Positions 1 to 8,070 of a DNA stretch of 64,000 bases are shown here, in pieces. The stretch spans positions 5,650,970-5,714,969 of the forward strand of contig NZ_LT721901.1 of the NCBI RefSeq assembly GCF_900157375.1. Direction: 5' to 3'. The DNA comes from Mycobacterium rhizamassiliense. GTDB lineage: Bacteria > Actinomycetota > Actinomycetes > Mycobacteriales > Mycobacteriaceae. Every line of letters begins with the position of its first letter. Positions within the stretch are counted from its first letter, which is position 1. The notes beneath the pieces were generated by a model. That model made no database searches. It saw nothing but the letters and a program-made list of their open reading frames with translations, and was not told the DNA's origin. Both the position numbers and the translations under genes were made by a program.

Positions 1-356
1 GCCTCCGCGGCCGGGGCCGGCGGGGCCTGGGCGGCGGGAGCCGCGCCATCGCCGCCGGCGGCGGGCTTCGCGGGTGCCGCCGCCGAAGACCCCGTCTCGC
101 CGTTACCGGCAGCCTTGGGGATCGCCTTGTCGAGGGCCCGGTCGAGCGACTTGTCGGCGACCTTGGCGGCGCCCTTGTCGCTGGCGGGCGGCTTGCTGCC
201 GCCCAAGGACTCGCGCAGCCGGCGCGCGACTGGCGCCTCTACGGTCGACGATGCGGATTTGACGAATTCGCCCTGTTCATTCAGTCGGGCGAGCACTTCC
301 TTGCTGGTGACACCGAGTTCCTTGGCCAACTCGTGCACGCGGGCCTTACCTGCCAC
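1..356 (-). CDS. infB: Translation initiation factor IF-2, N-terminal part (runs off window)
   Basis: The minus-strand frame from a GTG at 356 reads the conserved IF-2 N-terminal subdomain (MAGKARVHELAKELGVTS and following) and then the Ala/Pro-rich linker typical of actinobacterial IF-2. The frame is open to the window edge, so only about 118 residues of a protein normally over 900 residues long are visible; the GTPase domain would lie to the left. IF-2 brings initiator tRNA to the 30S subunit. The GTG is preceded by AGGAGAT at a good distance. The gene follows ylxR and completes the rimP-nusA-ylxR-infB transcription/translation operon. This copy is in the orientation expected from M. tuberculosis. 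Confidence 0.85.
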   Translation of the reverse strand, partial: MAGKARVHELAKELGVTSKEVLARLNEQGEFVKSASSTVEAPVARRLRESLGGSKPPASDKGAAKVADKSLDRALDKAIPKAAGNGETGSSAAAPAKPAAGGDGAAPAAQAPPAPAAE

Positions 357-430
357 TACATCTCCTGTCTATGAGGCGACAGCAGCGGGCCGCGCCTCGG
401 GTTTAGCTATGACGCATGGTCATCGGGACT

Positions 431-781
431 TCACGGTGTGCTCATGTTCTTCGCTACCTGTTCTCTTCCTGGTGGTTCAAGCGCCCGTAGGTGCTCGACC
501 ACCGCGGATGTGTCCGGTGGACGGTCGATGCGCAACGCTTTGGTGAAAGCTCGCCGCCGAACCGCCTGTTGTGCGCACTGCAGCTCGGGATGCAGCCATG
601 CACCCCGCCCCGGCAGGCTACTCGCTGGATCAACGATCACGGCATATTCGCCGTTCCCCGCCGACCTAGCCACCACTCGAAGCAGTTTGACGGCCAACTC
701 TCGCTTCCGGCACCCGACACACGTCCGCACGGGTCCCCCCGTGGCTCGGTGCGCCGAGTCCGAAGGCTCGCGCTGGATCAC
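431..781 (-). CDS. ylxR: YlxR-family RNA-binding protein (left-arm copy)
   Basis: This 116-residue protein belongs to the YlxR (DUF448) family, the small protein always found between nusA and infB. Two family marks are visible: the CVGCRKRE motif near residue 21 and the GRGAWLH motif near residue 58. Family members are nucleic-acid-binding proteins, with reports linking them to RNase P or transcription control; the exact role here is not known. The start is GTG. The gene is 100% identical to the mirror copy at 4866-5216. Confidence 0.85.
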   Translation of the reverse strand: MIQREPSDSAHRATGGPVRTCVGCRKRELAVKLLRVVARSAGNGEYAVIVDPASSLPGRGAWLHPELQCAQQAVRRRAFTKALRIDRPPDTSAVVEHLRALEPPGREQVAKNMSTP

Positions 782-875
782 GGCTCAGTCTAGCGTCACT
801 TGATCGCAGGCCAGAATCGCCCGCGTGGGGCGCCGACGTCAGGCGCAGATCGGGTCGCCCGCCCTGTTCAGGCGG

Positions 876-1919
876 CTAGTGATCGTGGGCCACCGGGTGG
901 CCGGCGCCGTGTTCGGTGTGGCTTTCCGGGTCCCCGGGCGAATCGCCGCGAATGTCGATGCGCCAGCCGGTGAGCCGGGCCGCCAGCCGCGCGTTCTGGC
1001 CCTCCTTGCCGATCGCCAGCGACAGCTGGAAGTCGGGAACCACCACGCGGGCGGCGCGGGCGCTCTGGTCGATCACCGAAACCGACACCACCTTGGCCGG
1101 CGACAGCGCGTTGGCGACGAAGCGGGCCGGATCCTCGTCGTAGTCGATGATGTCGATCTTCTCTCCGGACAGCTCGCTCATCACGTTGCGGACCCGCTGC
1201 CCCATCGGACCGATGCAAGCGCCCTTGGCGTTCAGGCCCGGTACCCGCGATGCCACGGCGATCTTGGAACGGTGCCCCGCCTCGCGCGCCACCGCGACGA
1301 TCTCCACCGAGCCGTCCGCGATCTCGGGGACCTCCAGCGAGAAGAGCTTGCGCACCAGGTTGGGGTGCGTCCGCGACAGCGTGATCACCGGCTCGCGCGA
1401 CCCGCGGGTGACGCCGACCACGTAGCAGCGCACCCGGTTCCCGTGCTCGTAGCCTTCGCCGGGCACCTGCTCGGCCGCCGGGATGACGCCCTCGGAGGCC
1501 TTGGTCTCGGTGCCCATCCGCACCACGATCAGCCCGCGGGCGTTGGCGCGGCTGTCGCGCTGGATCACGCCCGCGACGATTTCGCCCTCGCGGGTGGAGA
1601 ACTCGCCGTAGGTGCGCTCGTTTTCGGCGTCGCGGAACCGCTGCAGCATGACCTGGCGCGCGGTCGTCGCGGCGATCCGGCCGAAACCCTCGGGGGTGTC
1701 GTCCCATTCGCTGATGACGTTGCCGTCCTCGTCGACCTCGCGGGCCATCACCTTCACGACGCCGGTCTTGCGATCGATCTCGATGTGCGCCTCGGTCTGG
1801 TGTCCCTGGGTGTGCCGGTAGGCGGTCAGCAACGCGGATTTGATGGTCTCGAGTAGCTCGTTGACCGAGATGCCCCGGTCCACCTCGATCGCATGCAGCG
1901 CGGCCATATCGATGTTCAT
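876..1919 (-). CDS. nusA: Transcription elongation/termination factor NusA (left-arm copy)
   Basis: The 347-residue protein has the compact actinobacterial NusA layout: an N-terminal RNA-polymerase-binding domain (about 1-105), an S1 domain (about 108-185, GEIVAGVIQRDSR onward) and two KH domains, the second recognisable by LAIGKEGQNARLAARLTGW. It lacks the C-terminal acidic repeats of E. coli NusA, which is normal for the phylum. NusA binds RNA polymerase and nascent RNA and modulates pausing, termination and rRNA antitermination. Its ATG overlaps the rimP stop by four bases (ATGA), implying translational coupling. It is an exact mirror of the copy at 3728-4771. Confidence 0.93.
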   Translation of the reverse strand: MNIDMAALHAIEVDRGISVNELLETIKSALLTAYRHTQGHQTEAHIEIDRKTGVVKVMAREVDEDGNVISEWDDTPEGFGRIAATTARQVMLQRFRDAENERTYGEFSTREGEIVAGVIQRDSRANARGLIVVRMGTETKASEGVIPAAEQVPGEGYEHGNRVRCYVVGVTRGSREPVITLSRTHPNLVRKLFSLEVPEIADGSVEIVAVAREAGHRSKIAVASRVPGLNAKGACIGPMGQRVRNVMSELSGEKIDIIDYDEDPARFVANALSPAKVVSVSVIDQSARAARVVVPDFQLSLAIGKEGQNARLAARLTGWRIDIRGDSPGDPESHTEHGAGHPVAHDH

Positions 1920-2458
1920 GTTCCGGCCTCCGTCCTGTCGGCCCGATCCCCGATCAACCCGGTCGCCATTTCCAGCTCAGCCTGTGCTGGTGGCGAAAAC
2001 TCAACCTGGACAACGGCTTTCGCGATGTCGGCAAGCGGGATGTCGCGCACCGTCCAGCCCCTGCCGTCGCGCACCACCAGCGAGACCACGCCCTCGCGGG
2101 TCTCGCCGACGCGGCCGGTCAGCCGCGATCCGTCCGCCAAGCCGATTTCGGCCTTGCGGCCGCGGGCGCGACGGAAGTGCTTGTCGGTGGTCAGGGGGCG
2201 GTCGATGCCGGGCGAGGAGACCTCGAGGACGTAGCGGTCGCCGACGTCGTCCAAATCGTCGAGCAACGTCGAGGCGGAACGCGACAGCGTCGCGATGGTG
2301 TCCAGATCGAGCGCGCTGTCGCCGTCTGCGATCACCGTGATCCGGGGCGGGTGGGTGCGGCCGTCGATGACCACGTCTTCGATCTCATAGCCAGCGCGCG
2401 CGAACTCTCCACCGAGTAGCTCGATCACCTGCGTCGCAGAAGGTAGCCCGGTGGTCAC
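1916..2458 (-). CDS. rimP: Ribosome maturation factor RimP (left-arm copy)
   Basis: This is a 180-residue RimP/YlxS protein with the N-terminal alpha/beta domain (RITVIADGDSALDLD region), the conserved SSPGIDRPL motif near residue 85 and the C-terminal SH3-like domain. RimP acts in late 30S assembly. I place the start at the GTG at 2458, which has GAGGAG just upstream, and not at the far upstream start of the longer open frame: that extension is only an antisense reading through the palindrome centre. The gene overlaps nusA by four bases. Mirror copy at 3189-3731. Confidence 0.9.
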   Translation of the reverse strand: MTTGLPSATQVIELLGGEFARAGYEIEDVVIDGRTHPPRITVIADGDSALDLDTIATLSRSASTLLDDLDDVGDRYVLEVSSPGIDRPLTTDKHFRRARGRKAEIGLADGSRLTGRVGETREGVVSLVVRDGRGWTVRDIPLADIAKAVVQVEFSPPAQAELEMATGLIGDRADRTEAGT

Positions 2459-2645
2459 GGCGAGCTCCTCATCTTGAGTTGTCCGGCAAATTCCGGCGTC
2501 CGGCGGAGGGCAAAACGTGCCGTTCCGCGAGAACCGACTATTCACGATACGCCAGGAATCGCCCATCACGATGTGATCGCTTGGCCAACGTCCCAGCATC
2601 GTGCCTACCGTCGTGACCCCACCTTCTGATGGCAGGATGTTGGGC
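2459..2645. promoter_or_regulatory. Divergent intergenic region between rimP operon and lipoprotein gene
   Basis: These 187 bases separate the minus-strand rimP-nusA-ylxR-infB operon from the plus-strand lipoprotein gene, so promoters for both should lie here. The segment is less GC-rich than the flanking genes. The only specific element I can point to is a TATCGT hexamer on the minus strand at about 2549-2544, of the TAnnnT form favoured as a -10 by mycobacterial SigA; I saw no convincing -35. The same region recurs inverted at 3002-3188. Confidence 0.3.
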
Positions 2646-2823
2646 GTGTCCAGCGCAGCATTCGTCACCAACAGGCGGGGTGTCCTCGCCGGTGGTGCGG
2701 CCCTTGCCGCGCTTGGGGCGGTGACCTCCGCCTGCGGTGAGTCCAAGCCCAAAACCCCTGCCGTCGAAGACCTGGTGGGGCCGTTGGACCAGGCACGACA
2801 TGACAGCGCGCTGGCCGGCGCGG
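2646..2823 (+). pseudogene. N-terminal fragment of a Tat/lipoprotein-like alanine-rich protein (Rv2843 type)
   Basis: From the GTG at 2646 (GGCAGG nine bases upstream) the frame reads an export signal: twin arginine (NRRGVLAGG), a hydrophobic Ala-rich segment and a lipobox-like TSAC, then CGESKPKTP. This suggests an exported lipoprotein. After about 59 residues the gene meets the palindrome centre, and what follows is its own antisense. The matching C-terminal part is found at 5645-5812, beyond the second arm. The pieces total about 114 residues and do not join in frame if simply abutted, so some internal sequence is missing as well as the inversion being inserted. Function unknown. Confidence 0.7.
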
Positions 2824-3001
2824 CCGCGCCGGCCAGCGCGCTGTCATGTCGTGCCTGGTCCAACGGCCCCACCAGGTCTTCGACGGCAGGGGTTTTGGGC
2901 TTGGACTCACCGCAGGCGGAGGTCACCGCCCCAAGCGCGGCAAGGGCCGCACCACCGGCGAGGACACCCCGCCTGTTGGTGACGAATGCTGCGCTGGACA
3001 C
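2824..3001 (-). pseudogene. Mirror copy of the lipoprotein N-terminal fragment
   Basis: This is the inverted duplicate of 2646-2823, encoding the same twin-arginine/lipobox signal and about 59 residues on the minus strand, stopped by the palindrome centre. It stands divergently from the second rimP copy exactly as the original does. If the palindrome is an artefact this fragment does not exist in the genome. Confidence 0.65.
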
Positions 3002-3188
3002 GCCCAACATCCTGCCATCAGAAGGTGGGGTCACGACGGTAGGCACGATGCTGGGACGTTGGCCAAGCGATCACATCGTGATGGGCGATTCCTGGCGTAT
3101 CGTGAATAGTCGGTTCTCGCGGAACGGCACGTTTTGCCCTCCGCCGGACGCCGGAATTTGCCGGACAACTCAAGATGAGGAGCTCGCC

Positions 3189-3731
3189 GTGACCACCGGG
3201 CTACCTTCTGCGACGCAGGTGATCGAGCTACTCGGTGGAGAGTTCGCGCGCGCTGGCTATGAGATCGAAGACGTGGTCATCGACGGCCGCACCCACCCGC
3301 CCCGGATCACGGTGATCGCAGACGGCGACAGCGCGCTCGATCTGGACACCATCGCGACGCTGTCGCGTTCCGCCTCGACGTTGCTCGACGATTTGGACGA
3401 CGTCGGCGACCGCTACGTCCTCGAGGTCTCCTCGCCCGGCATCGACCGCCCCCTGACCACCGACAAGCACTTCCGTCGCGCCCGCGGCCGCAAGGCCGAA
3501 ATCGGCTTGGCGGACGGATCGCGGCTGACCGGCCGCGTCGGCGAGACCCGCGAGGGCGTGGTCTCGCTGGTGGTGCGCGACGGCAGGGGCTGGACGGTGC
3601 GCGACATCCCGCTTGCCGACATCGCGAAAGCCGTTGTCCAGGTTGAGTTTTCGCCACCAGCACAGGCTGAGCTGGAAATGGCGACCGGGTTGATCGGGGA
3701 TCGGGCCGACAGGACGGAGGCCGGAACATGA
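3189..3731 (+). CDS. rimP: Ribosome maturation factor RimP (right-arm copy)
   Basis: This plus-strand duplicate of the gene at 1916-2458 has the same 180-residue product: SSPGIDRPL motif, C-terminal SH3-like domain, GTG start with GAGGAG upstream, and four-base overlap with nusA. The sequence shows no divergence between copies, so the duplication is either very recent or artificial. Confidence 0.8.
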   Translation: MTTGLPSATQVIELLGGEFARAGYEIEDVVIDGRTHPPRITVIADGDSALDLDTIATLSRSASTLLDDLDDVGDRYVLEVSSPGIDRPLTTDKHFRRARGRKAEIGLADGSRLTGRVGETREGVVSLVVRDGRGWTVRDIPLADIAKAVVQVEFSPPAQAELEMATGLIGDRADRTEAGT

Positions 3732-4771
3732 ACATCGATATGGCCGCGCTGCATGCGATCGAGGTGGACCGGGGCATCTCGGTCAACGAGCTACTCGAGA
3801 CCATCAAATCCGCGTTGCTGACCGCCTACCGGCACACCCAGGGACACCAGACCGAGGCGCACATCGAGATCGATCGCAAGACCGGCGTCGTGAAGGTGAT
3901 GGCCCGCGAGGTCGACGAGGACGGCAACGTCATCAGCGAATGGGACGACACCCCCGAGGGTTTCGGCCGGATCGCCGCGACGACCGCGCGCCAGGTCATG
4001 CTGCAGCGGTTCCGCGACGCCGAAAACGAGCGCACCTACGGCGAGTTCTCCACCCGCGAGGGCGAAATCGTCGCGGGCGTGATCCAGCGCGACAGCCGCG
4101 CCAACGCCCGCGGGCTGATCGTGGTGCGGATGGGCACCGAGACCAAGGCCTCCGAGGGCGTCATCCCGGCGGCCGAGCAGGTGCCCGGCGAAGGCTACGA
4201 GCACGGGAACCGGGTGCGCTGCTACGTGGTCGGCGTCACCCGCGGGTCGCGCGAGCCGGTGATCACGCTGTCGCGGACGCACCCCAACCTGGTGCGCAAG
4301 CTCTTCTCGCTGGAGGTCCCCGAGATCGCGGACGGCTCGGTGGAGATCGTCGCGGTGGCGCGCGAGGCGGGGCACCGTTCCAAGATCGCCGTGGCATCGC
4401 GGGTACCGGGCCTGAACGCCAAGGGCGCTTGCATCGGTCCGATGGGGCAGCGGGTCCGCAACGTGATGAGCGAGCTGTCCGGAGAGAAGATCGACATCAT
4501 CGACTACGACGAGGATCCGGCCCGCTTCGTCGCCAACGCGCTGTCGCCGGCCAAGGTGGTGTCGGTTTCGGTGATCGACCAGAGCGCCCGCGCCGCCCGC
4601 GTGGTGGTTCCCGACTTCCAGCTGTCGCTGGCGATCGGCAAGGAGGGCCAGAACGCGCGGCTGGCGGCCCGGCTCACCGGCTGGCGCATCGACATTCGCG
4701 GCGATTCGCCCGGGGACCCGGAAAGCCACACCGAACACGGCGCCGGCCACCCGGTGGCCCACGATCACTAG
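3728..4771 (+). CDS. nusA: Transcription factor NusA (right-arm copy)
   Basis: An exact duplicate of the gene at 876-1919 (347 residues; N-terminal domain, S1, KH1, KH2). The C-terminal tail is His-rich (HTEHGAGHPVAHDH). It starts with ATG inside the rimP stop. Two identical nusA genes in one genome would be very unusual. Confidence 0.82.
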   Translation: MNIDMAALHAIEVDRGISVNELLETIKSALLTAYRHTQGHQTEAHIEIDRKTGVVKVMAREVDEDGNVISEWDDTPEGFGRIAATTARQVMLQRFRDAENERTYGEFSTREGEIVAGVIQRDSRANARGLIVVRMGTETKASEGVIPAAEQVPGEGYEHGNRVRCYVVGVTRGSREPVITLSRTHPNLVRKLFSLEVPEIADGSVEIVAVAREAGHRSKIAVASRVPGLNAKGACIGPMGQRVRNVMSELSGEKIDIIDYDEDPARFVANALSPAKVVSVSVIDQSARAARVVVPDFQLSLAIGKEGQNARLAARLTGWRIDIRGDSPGDPESHTEHGAGHPVAHDH

Positions 4772-4865
4772 CCGCCTGAACAGGGCGGGCGACCCGATCT
4801 GCGCCTGACGTCGGCGCCCCACGCGGGCGATTCTGGCCTGCGATCAAGTGACGCTAGACTGAGCC

Positions 4866-5216
4866 GTGATCCAGCGCGAGCCTTCGGACTCGGCGCACCG
4901 AGCCACGGGGGGACCCGTGCGGACGTGTGTCGGGTGCCGGAAGCGAGAGTTGGCCGTCAAACTGCTTCGAGTGGTGGCTAGGTCGGCGGGGAACGGCGAA
5001 TATGCCGTGATCGTTGATCCAGCGAGTAGCCTGCCGGGGCGGGGTGCATGGCTGCATCCCGAGCTGCAGTGCGCACAACAGGCGGTTCGGCGGCGAGCTT
5101 TCACCAAAGCGTTGCGCATCGACCGTCCACCGGACACATCCGCGGTGGTCGAGCACCTACGGGCGCTTGAACCACCAGGAAGAGAACAGGTAGCGAAGAA
5201 CATGAGCACACCGTGA
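4866..5216 (+). CDS. ylxR: YlxR-family RNA-binding protein (right-arm copy)
   Basis: An exact duplicate of 431-781: 116 residues, GTG start, CVGCRKRE and GRGAWLH motifs. It is followed after 74 bases by the second infB start, as in the left arm. Confidence 0.78.
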   Translation: MIQREPSDSAHRATGGPVRTCVGCRKRELAVKLLRVVARSAGNGEYAVIVDPASSLPGRGAWLHPELQCAQQAVRRRAFTKALRIDRPPDTSAVVEHLRALEPPGREQVAKNMSTP

Positions 5217-5290
5217 AGTCCCGATGACCATGCGTCATAGCTAAACCCGAGGCGCGGCCCGCTGCTGTCGCCTCATAGACAGGAGATGTA

Positions 5291-5812
5291 GTGGCAGGTA
5301 AGGCCCGCGTGCACGAGTTGGCCAAGGAACTCGGTGTCACCAGCAAGGAAGTGCTCGCCCGACTGAATGAACAGGGCGAATTCGTCAAATCCGCATCGTC
5401 GACCGTAGAGGCGCCAGTCGCGCGCCGGCTGCGCGAGTCCTTGGGCGGCAGCAAGCCGCCCGCCAGCGACAAGGGCGCCGCCAAGGTCGCCGACAAGTCG
5501 CTCGACCGGGCCCTCGACAAGGCGATCCCCAAGGCTGCCGGTAACGGCGAGACGGGGTCTTCGGCGGCGGCACCCGCGAAGCCCGCCGCCGGCGGCGATG
5601 GCGCGGCTCCCGCCGCCCAGGCCCCGCCGGCCCCGGCCGCGGAGCCGCCGCCGGTATCCGACGTCATCGGCGCGCTGAAGGCCTCCGCCGAAAGCGCCAG
5701 CCGCCTGGTGGCTTCGTCGTCGGGCTATCGGGCCGGGCTGCTGGGCTCCATCGCCGCGTCGTGCACCGCCTCCTACCAGATCGCCCTGGTGCCCCCGGGT
5801 CCCACGCCATGA
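5291..5812 (+). pseudogene. Chimeric ORF: IF-2 N-terminus (118 codons) fused to lipoprotein C-terminus
   Basis: The frame begins with the infB GTG (AGGAGAT upstream) and reads 118 residues of IF-2, ending in the Ala/Pro linker. At 5644/5645 the palindrome ends and the frame continues into 55 residues unrelated to IF-2 (PPPVSDVIGALKASAESASR and so on, ending VPPGPTP). This second part looks like the end of the Rv2843-type protein: it lies directly upstream of its usual neighbour and its stop overlaps that gene's start (ATGA). The fused product lacks the GTPase core, so it cannot be a working IF-2. It is best read as a rearrangement or assembly scar. Confidence 0.8.
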
Positions 5813-6258
5813 CGCCGGTCCCCAAGGATGCCGACAGCGCGGCGTTGTGCGAGGCGCTGTCCGTCGAGCACTCGACGATCTACGGCTACGGCATCGTCTC
5901 GGCGCTGTCGCCCCCCGGCGTGAACAACCTGGTCGTGGACGCGCTGAACCAGCACCGCCAGCGCCGCGACGACGTCATCGCCATGTTGGCCGCCCGCAAG
6001 GTCACCGCGCCGGTCGCCGCGGCCGGCTATCAGTTGCCGATGCTGGTGGCCAGCGGCGCCGACGCGGCACGCCTGGCCGCGCGGATGGAGAACGACGGGG
6101 CGACGGCGTGGCGCGCCGTCATCGAGCACGCCGAGACGGCCGACGACCGGGCGTTCGCGTCGACGGCGCTGACCCAGAGCGCGGTGATGGCCGCGCGGTG
6201 GAACCGGGTGCTGGGCGCCTGGCCCATCACGACGAGCTTCCCCGGCGGCAACGAGTAG
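5809..6258 (+). CDS. DUF4439 ferritin-like protein (Rv2844 counterpart)
   Basis: A 149-residue, Ala-rich, all-helical protein. The segment CEALSVEHSTIYGYGIVSAL, with HRQRRDDVIAML further on, is the ferritin-like DUF4439 pattern (conserved Glu/His spaced on helices). No function is established. The start chosen is the ATG at 5809 that overlaps the preceding stop (ATGA), which implies co-translation with the interrupted lipoprotein gene. The stop codon abuts the end of proS on the other strand with no gap. Confidence 0.75.
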   Translation: MTPVPKDADSAALCEALSVEHSTIYGYGIVSALSPPGVNNLVVDALNQHRQRRDDVIAMLAARKVTAPVAAAGYQLPMLVASGADAARLAARMENDGATAWRAVIEHAETADDRAFASTALTQSAVMAARWNRVLGAWPITTSFPGGNE

Positions 6259-8007
6259 CTAGCGGCCCAGCGCGGCGACGACGTCGGTGGCCAGCGACGG
6301 CCCGGCCGCGAGCTCGCGGGTCTGCCCGCCGAACCGGTCGCGCAGCTCCACCACGCCGTCGGCCCAGCCGCGTCCCACCACGACAACCCACGGCATGCCC
6401 AGCAGCTCGGCGTCCTTGAACTTGACGCCCGGCGAGGCCTGGCGGTCGTCGAGCAGCACCTGCAGCCCGAGGCGATCCAGGTCCGCGGCCAACTCGGTGG
6501 CCCCGGCGCGCGCCTCGGCGTCCTTGTTGGCGATCACCACGTGCACGTCGTAGGGCGCGATCGCCGCGGGCCAGCGCAGGCCCAGCTCGTCGTGCTGCTG
6601 CTCGGCGACGACGGCGACCAGCCGCGACACCCCAATTCCGTAGGAGCCCATGGTCAATCGCACCGGCTTGCCGTCCTCGCCGAGCACGTCGACGGTGAAG
6701 GCGTCGGTGTATTTGCGGCCCAGCTGGAAGATGTGCCCGATCTCGATGCCGCGCGCCATCACCAGCGGGCCGGCGCCGTCCGGGGAGGGATCGCCCTCGC
6801 GCACCTCGGCGGCTTCGATGGTGCCGTCGGCGGTGAAGTCGCGGCCGGCCACCAACCCCACGACGTGGCGGCCCGGCTCGTCGGCGCCGGTGATCCAGCT
6901 GGTGCCGTCGACGACGCGCGGATCAACCAGGTAGCGAACTTCGTTGTCCTGCAACGCCTTCGGCCCGATGTAGCCCTTCACCAGGAAGGGAAACTTGGCG
7001 AAGTCGGCGTCGCCCAGCAGCTCGTATTCGGCCGGCTCCAAGGCTGCGCCCAGCCGTTTGTCGTCGACCTCGCGGTCGCCGGGCACCCCGATGGCCAGCA
7101 GCTCCCAATCTCCGCCCGGCTCACGGACTTTGATGAGGACATTCTTCAGCGTGTCGGCCGCGGTGACCGTGCGGCCCAGGCCGGCGCCGTTGGCCCACTC
7201 GACCAGCGTCGCGATGGTCGGGGTGTCGCCGGTGTCGTGCACGACCGCCGCTGGCTGCCCGTCGATGGGCAGCGCCTCGGGCTGGGCGGTGATGACCGCC
7301 TCGACGTTGGCCGCGTATCCCGACTGCGCGCACCGGACGAACGTGTCCTCCCCGATCGGGCTCTCGGCGAGGAACTCCTCCGAGGCGCTGCCGCCCATGG
7401 CGCCGGACACCGCGGAGACGATGACGTAGCGGACCCGCAGCCGGTCGAAGATGCGCTGATACGCCTCGCGGTGCGCGTGGTAGGCCGCCTTGAGCCCGGC
7501 GGCGTCGATGTCGAAGGAGTAGGAGTCCTTCATCACGAACTCCCGGGCCCGCAGGATGCCGGCCCGCGGCCGGGCCTCGTCGCGGTACTTGCCCTGGATT
7601 TGGTACAGCGTGAGCGGAAAGTCCTTGTACGAGTTGTATTCGCCCTTGACCGTCAGGGTGAACACCTCTTCGTGCGTGGGAGCCAGCAGGTAGTCGTTGT
7701 CGCGGCGGTCGCGCACGCGGAACACCCCGTCGCCGTACTCGGTCCACCGGCTGGTCGTCTCGTAGGGCCCGCGCGGCAGCAGCGCGGGGAACAGGATCTC
7801 CTGCCCGCCAATCCCGTTCATTTCCTCGCGGACGACGCGTTCGATGTTGCGCAGCACCCGCAGCCCCAGCGGCAGCCAGCTGTACAGTCCGGGGCCGACC
7901 TGCCGGACATATCCGGCGCGCACCAGCAGCTTGTGGCTGGCGACTTCGGCGTCGGCGGGATCGTCGCGCAAGGTGCGCAGGAACAGCTCGGACATCCGGG
8001 TAATCAC
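6259..8007 (-). CDS. proS: Prolyl-tRNA synthetase
   Basis: The 582-residue class II aminoacyl-tRNA synthetase charges tRNA-Pro. Visible family features are the N-terminal SELFLRTLRDDPADAE, motif 2 (YRDEARPRAGILRAREFVMKD), the bacterial-type editing (INS) domain inserted in the middle (about 220-400, with VLIKVREPGGDWELLAIGVPGDREV), motif 3 (LTMGSYGIGVSRLVA) and a C-terminal anticodon-binding domain ending near GWADGVVELRDR. Length and order match the M. tuberculosis enzyme. An alternative ATG lies four codons downstream. Confidence 0.96.
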   Translation of the reverse strand: MITRMSELFLRTLRDDPADAEVASHKLLVRAGYVRQVGPGLYSWLPLGLRVLRNIERVVREEMNGIGGQEILFPALLPRGPYETTSRWTEYGDGVFRVRDRRDNDYLLAPTHEEVFTLTVKGEYNSYKDFPLTLYQIQGKYRDEARPRAGILRAREFVMKDSYSFDIDAAGLKAAYHAHREAYQRIFDRLRVRYVIVSAVSGAMGGSASEEFLAESPIGEDTFVRCAQSGYAANVEAVITAQPEALPIDGQPAAVVHDTGDTPTIATLVEWANGAGLGRTVTAADTLKNVLIKVREPGGDWELLAIGVPGDREVDDKRLGAALEPAEYELLGDADFAKFPFLVKGYIGPKALQDNEVRYLVDPRVVDGTSWITGADEPGRHVVGLVAGRDFTADGTIEAAEVREGDPSPDGAGPLVMARGIEIGHIFQLGRKYTDAFTVDVLGEDGKPVRLTMGSYGIGVSRLVAVVAEQQHDELGLRWPAAIAPYDVHVVIANKDAEARAGATELAADLDRLGLQVLLDDRQASPGVKFKDAELLGMPWVVVVGRGWADGVVELRDRFGGQTRELAAGPSLATDVVAALGR

Positions 8008-8070
8008 AGCGGGCCAGCCTAGCTTGCGGCGGATGAGACGACGGCAGGGACAGCGAGCGGCGGCGAAAGC

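Larger units (their letters stand above)
3..5644. repeat. Perfect 5.64 kb palindrome (2 x 2821 base inverted repeat, no spacer)
   Basis: Position i is the complement of position 5647-i from 3/5644 inward to the centre at 2823/2824. Every gene in the left arm recurs in mirror image at exactly the expected coordinates, with identical protein sequence. Pairing fails at position 2 against 5645. The centre is itself a GC-rich self-complementary sequence (CTGGCCGGCG followed by CGGCCGCGCC and GGCCAG), the kind of hairpin that can prime fold-back synthesis or an assembly error. By comparison with M. tuberculosis gene order, the left arm is in native orientation (infB-ylxR-nusA-rimP on minus, the Rv2843-type gene on plus). 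The right arm is the extra inverted copy. Long perfect palindromes are unstable in bacteria and this one ends at the window edge, so an artefact is more likely than a real duplication. Confidence 0.97.

Noticed and set aside
825..1856. 343-codon plus-strand ORF antisense to nusA (mirror at 3791-4822)
   Set aside because: Arg/Ala/Gly/His-rich shadow frame of a clear NusA gene; no domain and no ribosome-binding site.
6541..8022. 493-codon ORF opposite proS
   Set aside because: Composition typical of the antisense of a high-GC gene; proS is unambiguous on the other strand.
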